The translations under genes were made by a program, and so were the position numbers. 35,909 nucleotides of DNA from NCBI RefSeq assembly GCF_027620315.1, contig NZ_JAPNNL010000065.1:1-35909 (forward strand), written 5' to 3'. The notes under the pieces are model-generated. The model was not told the DNA's origin, made no database searches, and was given only the letters and a program-made list of their open reading frames with translations. This stretch comes from Nonomuraea corallina (GTDB taxonomy: Bacteria; Actinomycetota; Actinomycetes; Streptosporangiales; Streptosporangiaceae). The first letter of the stretch is position 1. Each line of letters begins with the position of its first letter. This document shows positions 30,915 through 35,909 of the stretch, in pieces.

Positions 30915-31835
30915 TCAAGACCCCAACATCTTCATAGCGGCAGGGAAACTGAGAAAGATCACGAAGCCGGCGCAGAGCAGGAGCTGGGCGACCAGCATCG
31001 ACTGGGAACGCTCGCCCGCCCGGCCCTCGATCTCGGCCAGCTCACGGCGGCGCAGCGTCGCCGCCCGCGCGGTGAGCGAGGAGCGGACCTTGGCGCCGTC
31101 GTCGGCGACCAGCCCCAGCGCCGCCGACAGGTCGCGCAGCTCGTCGATGTTGATCTCCTCGCCGAGCTGCCCGAGCGCCTGCCAGGGGGTGATGCCGACG
31201 ATCCTGGCGCCGCTCAGCGCGTCGCGGATGCGGGCCATCGCCCAGTTGGGCTGGTCGCCGCTGACCGAGACCGCCATCATCAGCGCCTCGGGCACGCCGC
31301 GACCGCCCGCGAGGTTCATCGACACCAGGTCAAGGAACGCGCCGACCACATGACGGAAATCGCGCCGGCGCGCCCCCGCCTCCTTGCGGACCTGCAGGTC
31401 GGGCAGGAAGAAGAAGACCCCCGCCGCCAGCACCGCCACCCAGAACGGGACCGCCGGCGACGTGCCCAGCCCCATCAGCAGCAGCCAGCCGAACAGCAGC
31501 GGGAACGCCAGCAGCCCGCTGGCCGCCAGCAGCGCCTTGGTCGCCAGGAAGCCCTCGAACGAGCGGCCCACCAGCGCCAGGTCCGCCTTGACCGACCGGA
31601 CCTCCCAGCCGCGCGCCGCGTACAGCGCCGCCAGTCGCGCGCCGAGACCGCGGCGGAACGCACCCACCTCCTCCTCGGGCAGCAGGAGGCTGACCCGGGG
31701 CGCGTCGGCGCTCTCGCGGACCGCGTCCAGCGCCAGCAGCCGCGCCACCAGTCCGGGCCGGGCCGGGAAGATCGCCCGTACGAGCAGGAAGAGGCCCAGG
31801 CCCGTGAGGCCGCCGGCCAGCGCGCCCTCAACCAT
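30915..31835 (-). CDS. tadC: TadC, inner membrane platform protein
   Basis: A 306-residue type II secretion F-domain protein. It has an N-terminal helix, two helices at about 95-145, the F domain (DFRHVVGAFLDLVSMNLAGGRGVPEAL) and a C-terminal helix (SMLVAQLLLCAGFVIFLSF). With TadB it forms the membrane base on which the TadA ATPase acts. The start overlaps the tadB stop by 8 bases, and the stop directly abuts the pilin start. Confidence 0.92.
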   Translation of the reverse strand: MVEGALAGGLTGLGLFLLVRAIFPARPGLVARLLALDAVRESADAPRVSLLLPEEEVGAFRRGLGARLAALYAARGWEVRSVKADLALVGRSFEGFLATKALLAASGLLAFPLLFGWLLLMGLGTSPAVPFWVAVLAAGVFFFLPDLQVRKEAGARRRDFRHVVGAFLDLVSMNLAGGRGVPEALMMAVSVSGDQPNWAMARIRDALSGARIVGITPWQALGQLGEEINIDELRDLSAALGLVADDGAKVRSSLTARAATLRRRELAEIEGRAGERSQSMLVAQLLLCAGFVIFLSFPAAMKMLGS

Positions 31836-32676
31836 GGTCGCCTCCCATCAGCAGCCGGGTGGGCTTGTCGAACCTGGCCAGCCGGCGCATCCAGGCGAAC
31901 CCGGCGCCGAACAGTCCGGCGACCACGACGAGCACGGCCTGGCCGAGCGCGTCGTCGTACTCGCCCACGTACGAGGGGTTGAAGACGACGAGCAGGGCCG
32001 CGAAGACGAGCGAGGTGATCACCACGATCTGCACGCTGCGGCGGGTGGCGCGGCGCTCGGCCTCGACGCGACGGCGCATGTCGAGCTCCTCGCGGGCCGA
32101 CACGGCGAGCGCGCCGAGCACGTCGCGCAGGCCGGGGCCGCGGAGCTTGGAGTTCAGCACGAGGGCCGCGACGACCAGGTCGGCGGACGGGTCGTCGAGG
32201 TCGTCGGCGAACCGGCCGAGCGCGTCGGGCAGCGCCATCCTGGTGTGCAGCCGGTCGACCAGCGCGCGCAGATGGGGGCGGAGCGAGGGCGCGGCGGCCC
32301 GGATGGACGACGGGATGGCCTGTTCCAGCCCGGCGGCGCCGGCGATGGTGTCGCGCAGCGACTCCGTCCAGGCGGCCAGCGCCTCCAGGCGGCGCATGGC
32401 GGCCCGCTCCTCCGCGGCGCCGCCGGACAGGCCGCGCCAGGCGAACACCAGCAGCACCGTGCCGACCGCCACCACGGGCCAGCCCGTGACCAGCAGGACC
32501 GCGAGGGACGCGACCGCGGCCACGGCCGTGCGGGTGGTCAGCGTCTGGACGAGGTGCCGCTTGGGCTTCGAGGGCCGGGGGCGCATGCCGTACAGGGAGA
32601 TCACGAGCAGGAACAGGCCGCCGCCGATGGCGGCGCCGGTCAGCAGGGCGAGCGGGTCGAGCCCCGGCATGGTCAC
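31828..32676 (-). CDS. tadB: TadB, inner membrane platform protein
   Basis: A 282-residue T2SF-domain protein. An N-terminal helix (LALLTGAAIGGGLFLLVISLYG) and a helix pair at about 50-75 come first. The F domain follows (LEALAAWTESLRDTIAGAAGLEQAI, then GALAVSAREELDMRRRVEAERRATRRS), ending with two helices. It is the partner of TadC. The GTG start at 32676 overlaps the TadA stop (GTGA). ATG 32670 is a possible alternative. Confidence 0.92.
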   Translation of the reverse strand: MTMPGLDPLALLTGAAIGGGLFLLVISLYGMRPRPSKPKRHLVQTLTTRTAVAAVASLAVLLVTGWPVVAVGTVLLVFAWRGLSGGAAEERAAMRRLEALAAWTESLRDTIAGAAGLEQAIPSSIRAAAPSLRPHLRALVDRLHTRMALPDALGRFADDLDDPSADLVVAALVLNSKLRGPGLRDVLGALAVSAREELDMRRRVEAERRATRRSVQIVVITSLVFAALLVVFNPSYVGEYDDALGQAVLVVVAGLFGAGFAWMRRLARFDKPTRLLMGGDHG

Positions 32677-33968
32677 CAGCCTCCCGGGTGATAGCCGTGC
32701 GCCATGAGCTCCTCCAGGCAGGAGACCGGCGCGTGCGGCACCCCCGCGCCGTCGGGGCCGGGGATGAAGATCTCGCTGGACAGCACGCGGCCGTCGCAGC
32801 CGTTGACCTCGCGGACGCTGGAGACGTAGCGGCGCAGGGTGCCGCCGCGGTGGTAGTCGTTGCGCTTCTCGATGAAGACGACGAAGTCGATCGCGCCGGC
32901 GATGAGCATGTGGGTGGCGTCGATCGGCAGCCGCTCACTGGCCTGGAGCGCGTAGGTGGCGATGCGGTTGAAGACCTCCATGCTGGAGTTCGCGTGGATG
33001 GTCGACAGGCTGCCGTCGTTGCCCTGGGTCATCGCGTTGAGCATGGTGACGATCTCGTCGCCGAGGACCTCGCCGACGATGACGCGGCTCGGGTTCATCC
33101 GCAGCGACCTGCGGACCAGCTCGGCCATGGTGATCTCGCCCTGGCCCTCGGAGTTGGGCAGGCGCTGCTCGAAGGCGACCACGTTCGGGTGGAGCTCGGC
33201 GAACTGGTCGAGACCGAGCTCCAGGGCGCGCTCGACGGTGATGAGCCGCTCGCCCGGCGGGATCTCGTTGGCCAGCGCGCGCAGCAGGGTGGTCTTGCCG
33301 GCGTTGGTGGAGCCGGCGATCATGATGTTCTTCCTGGCCGCCACGGCGGCCGACAGGAACCGGCCGATCTCCGGGCTGATCGTGTTGTTGCCGACCAGGT
33401 CGGAGAGGAACACCTTGCCCAGCCGGGCGCGCCTGATCGACACCGCCGGCCGGACCGTCACGTCCATCACCGCGCTCAGCCGGGAACCGTCGGGCAGGCG
33501 CAGGTCGAGCTGCGGGTTGGCGGTGTCGAACGGCCGGCTCGACAGGCCCGAGTAGGCGGCGAGGATCTGGATCAGCTCGGTCAGCTCCTCGTCGGACTCG
33601 GCCACCGGGTCGTGCATGAGCTCCTGGCCGTCGGCGTAGCCGACGAAGACCCGGTCGCAGCCGTTGATGTCGATGTTCTCCACCTCGGGGTCGTCGAGCA
33701 GCGGCTGCAGGCGGCCCACGCCGAACAGCGCGGCGTGGATGCCGGCGGCGAGCGCCTCCTCCTCCTCGACGGTGGGCGGGGTGCGGCCGAGGCCGATCTC
33801 GCTGCGGGCGTGCTCCTCCAGCACCTGGGAGATGAGCGCCCTGGCGAACTGGCGCTCGTCCTCGCCGGTCATCGGAGGCATGCCGTTGGCCTGGTCGAGC
33901 CTGCGCTGGTGGGCCAGCCGGTCGCCGACCTCCTGCCGGAACCGCTTGACGAGGGCGTGGTCGATCAT
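32673..33968 (-). CDS. tadA: TadA/CpaF-type pilus assembly ATPase
   Basis: The motor of the pilus machine, 431 residues. The N-terminal domain includes EVENIDINGCDRVFVGY. The ATPase core has Walker A GSTNAGKTT (219-227), the Asp box region (ITVERALELGL, with Glu246), Walker B-like SRVIVGEVLGDE (294-305) and the His box STIHANS. The length and order match CpaF/TadA. The start ATG 33968 overlaps the stop of the preceding gene (ATGA); the frame is open further but that lies in the neighbour. It should bind TadB and TadC at the membrane. Confidence 0.95.
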   Translation of the reverse strand: MIDHALVKRFRQEVGDRLAHQRRLDQANGMPPMTGEDERQFARALISQVLEEHARSEIGLGRTPPTVEEEEALAAGIHAALFGVGRLQPLLDDPEVENIDINGCDRVFVGYADGQELMHDPVAESDEELTELIQILAAYSGLSSRPFDTANPQLDLRLPDGSRLSAVMDVTVRPAVSIRRARLGKVFLSDLVGNNTISPEIGRFLSAAVAARKNIMIAGSTNAGKTTLLRALANEIPPGERLITVERALELGLDQFAELHPNVVAFEQRLPNSEGQGEITMAELVRRSLRMNPSRVIVGEVLGDEIVTMLNAMTQGNDGSLSTIHANSSMEVFNRIATYALQASERLPIDATHMLIAGAIDFVVFIEKRNDYHRGGTLRRYVSSVREVNGCDGRVLSSEIFIPGPDGAGVPHAPVSCLEELMAHGYHPGGW

Positions 33969-34681
33969 CGGTGACTCACCAGCCGTCCGGCGAGGTCGCG
34001 TGCGGTACGGATGAGCAGCGAGCGGTCGAGCCTGCCGCCCCACTGGCCGCGCAGCAGCTCGGCGCCCTTCGGGTCGTGGGCCAGGCCGTGCACGAACCCG
34101 ACGTACGGGCCGACGATCCGGCGCACGTCCTCGATGGAGGCGCGGTAGGTGCGCGGATCGGCGATCACCACGACGCCGTGGGCCTTGCTGATCGTCAGGC
34201 GTTCACGCAGGTGGGCGACGTGGTCGAGGGTGGCGCGGGTGAGCAGGATCACCTGGTCGGCCTCGGCCATCAGGTCGCCGAGCTGGGGGCAGCCGCCGAG
34301 ACGGCCGCAGTCGGCGATCACGTCGGCCTGGTGGATGCCGGCCAGGGCCCGCCCCAGCGGGCCCCACAGCCAGGTGAGCCCGCCCGCCTGCTCGCCGTGG
34401 GTGAGACCGACCAGCACGTCCAGCCCTCCGATGATCTTCTGCGTGTGCGCGGGGATCTGCGCGGGGTCGAGGCCGCGCCGGGCCGTCGCGCCGAGCGTGA
34501 GCAGGCCCTTGCCGGGGTTCAGCACGCCGCCGTCGGCGGCCGGCAGCCGGTAGGCCAGGTCGCCGCCGGCCGGGTCGCACTCGGCCAGCAGCACCGGGCG
34601 CGGCCACACCGCGGCCAGCGCCGTCGCCGCCGTCGTCACCCCCGGCGCGCCCTTGTCGGCGGCCAGCACGATCAGGGCCAC
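33965..34681 (-). CDS. TadZ/CpaE-like ParA/MinD-family protein
   Basis: A 238-residue protein with a MinD-like N-terminus, MALIVLAADKGAPGVTTAA. The normal deviant Walker motif KGGxGKT is altered to KGAPGVTT: the first lysine (Lys10) is kept, but the P-loop lysine is replaced by valine. AECDPAGGDLA and IADCGRL resemble switch regions. CpaE/TadZ proteins localise the pilus machine, and many lack good ATPase motifs, so this fits. The GTG start comes one base after the cpaB stop; the stop overlaps tadA. Confidence 0.87.
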   Translation of the reverse strand: MALIVLAADKGAPGVTTAATALAAVWPRPVLLAECDPAGGDLAYRLPAADGGVLNPGKGLLTLGATARRGLDPAQIPAHTQKIIGGLDVLVGLTHGEQAGGLTWLWGPLGRALAGIHQADVIADCGRLGGCPQLGDLMAEADQVILLTRATLDHVAHLRERLTISKAHGVVVIADPRTYRASIEDVRRIVGPYVGFVHGLAHDPKGAELLRGQWGGRLDRSLLIRTARDLAGRLVSHR

Positions 34682-34682
34682 C

Positions 34683-35393
34683 TCAGCGCGCTCCCGGCAA
34701 CTCGGCGACGGCGATCTCGCCGCTGGAGGCGTAACGGACCACCACCGGTGAGACCTGGGTGTCGACGATCACGGTGACCTGGCCGCCCGCGCCGGTCCTG
34801 CCGCGCTCGCCGACGCTGTGGACCAGGGCGTTCTGTGCGAGCACGCGGCTCTCGTCGGCGCTGCCGCGGGCCGGGACGTACACCACCTGGACGCGATCCC
34901 CGTCACGCAGGCCCGCGGGCATCTGGCCGGGTTTGAGCGCCAGGCCCACCATGGCCTTGCCGGGGCCCAGCTCGGCGCTCTCCTTGATGCCCATGGCGTT
35001 CGTCAGGAGGGTGCCCGGCAGGATCGTGACGGCCGCGAAGCTGTCGAGCACCTGCCGGCGCTGCGACCAGCTGACGAAGTCGACGCCGGTGTCGGCGACC
35101 TGGACCTCCTCCAGGGCGTCGGCGGTGAACTGCTGGCCCGCGCCTATCTGCTGGGTGACGCGGATCGCGGAGACGCGGTCGCCGCTGCGCAGCACGAGCA
35201 GGGTGGTGGCCAGCGCGCCGCCCAGGATGAGGAGCACGGCGAGAGCGGCCAGGGCAGGCTTGCGCTCGCGCGGCGGCACGGGAAGCTTGCGCGAGGCCGG
35301 GCCTGACAACCCGGCCGCGTTGACGGCGGGTTTTTCACTGGTCCTCAATCGGGCTCCCAGGATGAATGGTGAATTCTCGCCCATTATGTGCAT
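34683..35393 (-). CDS. CpaB/RcpC-like SAF-domain pilus assembly protein
   Basis: A 236-residue protein, first gene of the operon. One transmembrane helix (about 47-67: LAALAVLLILGGALATTLLVL) follows a basic cytoplasmic tail. Outside lies a SAF domain (IRVTQQIGAGQQFTADALEEVQV) and a second domain (VGLALKPGQMPAGLRDGDRVQVVYV), the typical CpaB/RcpC plan. In diderm bacteria RcpC touches the secretin; here, in a probable monoderm, it may work in the wall. The start is ATG 35393, or ATG 35384; neither has a good ribosome site. Confidence 0.88.
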   Translation of the reverse strand: MHIMGENSPFILGARLRTSEKPAVNAAGLSGPASRKLPVPPRERKPALAALAVLLILGGALATTLLVLRSGDRVSAIRVTQQIGAGQQFTADALEEVQVADTGVDFVSWSQRRQVLDSFAAVTILPGTLLTNAMGIKESAELGPGKAMVGLALKPGQMPAGLRDGDRVQVVYVPARGSADESRVLAQNALVHSVGERGRTGAGGQVTVIVDTQVSPVVVRYASSGEIAVAELPGAR

Positions 35394-35452
35394 CGCGTTG
35401 CGGGGGTGGGGGGCGAATGCGGGGAACCATGCTGGTTTCGCAGGACTCCATG

Positions 35453-35458
35453 TGTCAA
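35453..35458 (-). promoter_or_regulatory. Possible -35 of the Tad operon
   Basis: A perfect TTGACA on the minus strand, 60 bases before ATG 35393. The -10 at 18 bases (CAGCAT) is weak, so this is tentative. Confidence 0.35.
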
Positions 35459-35492
35459 CCAGCCATAATCAATGCCTATTGTTTCTACCAGG

Positions 35493-35521
35493 TTGACGGT
35501 AGGGAGTGATCTAGATATGTG
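35493..35521 (+). promoter_or_regulatory. Sigma70-type promoter of the rightmost gene
   Basis: TTGACG (35493-35498), a 17-base spacer and TATGTG (35516-35521). It would give a leader of about 175 bases before ATG 35703. Confidence 0.5.
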
Positions 35522-35600
35522 GCGTTGGTTTATGGATCAGTCCTTTAATACGGGATTTTTTGCGATTTATCCCTTTAAGCTGCTCCATCGCCGGTGGCGG

Positions 35601-35609
35601 TTATCCACA
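35601..35609 (+). promoter_or_regulatory. DnaA-box-like TTATCCACA
   Basis: A perfect match to the strong DnaA box. It is single, so not an origin; it lies in the leader of the rightmost gene. It could be a DnaA-controlled site or chance. Confidence 0.35.
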
Positions 35610-35702
35610 GGACCGGGAATCCATGCCATTGCCGTCAACCTGAGGGCCTAGCCTCGCTCCGGGCGTTACCTTGGCGCCCGAATCCGACGGAGGAGACGGC
35701 CC

Positions 35703-35909
35703 ATGCGGATCAGGCTCACCGTGCTCGGCGAGCAGGGCGACCGTGACGTCGTGCTCGACGGCGACGACGACGCCACCGTGGCCACGGTGAGCGCGGCCCT
35801 CGGCGACCGGGAGCCGCTCGCCCCCGTCGTCCGCCTGCCCCGGGCCCGAGCCCCTTACGGCATGTCGTCACCGGCGGCCTCCGGGCCGCTCGGCGGGCCG
35901 GCGCTTCCC
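35703..35909 (+). CDS. Start of a protein, possibly of the FHA/FtsK-SpoIIIE type (runs off the window)
   Basis: ATG 35703 follows a strong GGAGGAG, and 69 codons are open to the window edge. The start MRIRLTVLGEQGDRDVVLDG and TVATVSAALGD resemble the ubiquitin-like N-terminal segment of large actinobacterial FHA/FtsK-SpoIIIE secretion-type ATPases, but the part seen is too short to be certain. It is transcribed away from the Tad operon. Confidence 0.5.
   Translation, partial: MRIRLTVLGEQGDRDVVLDGDDDATVATVSAALGDREPLAPVVRLPRARAPYGMSSPAASGPLGGPALP

Larger units (their letters stand above)
35394..35702. other. AT-rich intergenic region between the Tad operon and the next divergent gene
   Basis: About 310 bases without a supported gene. 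It holds the possible Tad promoter (35453), a good plus-strand promoter (35493-35521) and a TTATCCACA box. It is markedly less GC-rich than the rest of the window, as expected of regulatory DNA. Confidence 0.6.

Noticed and set aside
35601..35609. Chromosomal replication origin
   Set aside because: Only one DnaA box is seen and no dnaA, dnaN or gyrase genes are nearby.
35517..35651. A 44-codon plus-strand frame starting MWRWFMDQSFNTG
   Set aside because: Its ATG lies inside the -10 of the likely promoter, so it would not be on the transcript; no family resemblance.

Overview
The window is very high-GC DNA with strong G/C bias at third codon positions, many GTG starts and many start codons sitting 6-8 bases after a TANNNT box (the leaderless layout of actinobacteria). 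Mycothiol-dependent formaldehyde dehydrogenase, an Rv1264-type adenylate cyclase, an AccD/AccE carboxylase pair and a monoderm Tad pilus locus all point to an actinomycete. A Streptosporangiales-like organism (Nonomuraea or a relative) is my inference from overall gene content; it is not proven.

Layout. 1-1825 (minus): a partial unknown gene, then purE and purK of purine synthesis. 2007-2489 (plus): a GtrA-type membrane protein. 2473-4421 (minus): an OmpR-type response regulator and its histidine kinase, preceded by three TTGAC direct repeats. 4587-5431 (minus): a bfd-bfr iron storage/release operon with two iron boxes. 5455-8664 (minus): MBL hydrolase, mycothiol-dependent formaldehyde dehydrogenase, class III adenylate cyclase, PH-domain membrane protein. 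8692-9507 (minus): biotin ligase, with a five-copy 11-bp repeat at its ribosome binding site. 9619-12659 (plus): molybdopterin oxidoreductase and FdhD. 12653-13815: a two-operator promoter and an epoxide hydrolase. 13876-14481: YhhN membrane protein. 14501-15070 (minus): a decayed nucleotidyltransferase/HEPN pair. 15095-17710 (minus): PEP carboxylase with a DasR-like site upstream. 17779-20102 (minus): two-gene ABC exporter. 20139-21934 (plus): acyl-CoA carboxylase beta and epsilon subunits. 22042-22983 (plus): NYN-domain protein. 23056-25016 (plus): Ada-AlkA fusion and O6-alkylguanine methyltransferase. 25094-35393 (minus): a twelve-gene, tightly coupled Tad/Flp pilus operon. 35703 onward (plus): the start of an unfinished gene.

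How the genes work together. PurK and PurE catalyse consecutive steps. Bfd is expected to unload iron from Bfr. The mycothiol dehydrogenase makes S-formylmycothiol, which the adjacent MBL protein probably hydrolyses. FdhD sulfurates the Mo cofactor for the oxidoreductase in front of it. BirA could biotinylate the alpha subunit (not in this window) that partners the carboxylase subunits. Ada-AlkA and Ogt form an alkylation repair unit. The Tad operon encodes the pilus platform (CpaB, CpaE/TadZ, TadA, TadB, TadC), one pilin and three minor-pilin-like proteins. It then continues into a LysM-transmembrane-BTAD protein, a lipoprotein and a secreted protein, which form its most unusual part.
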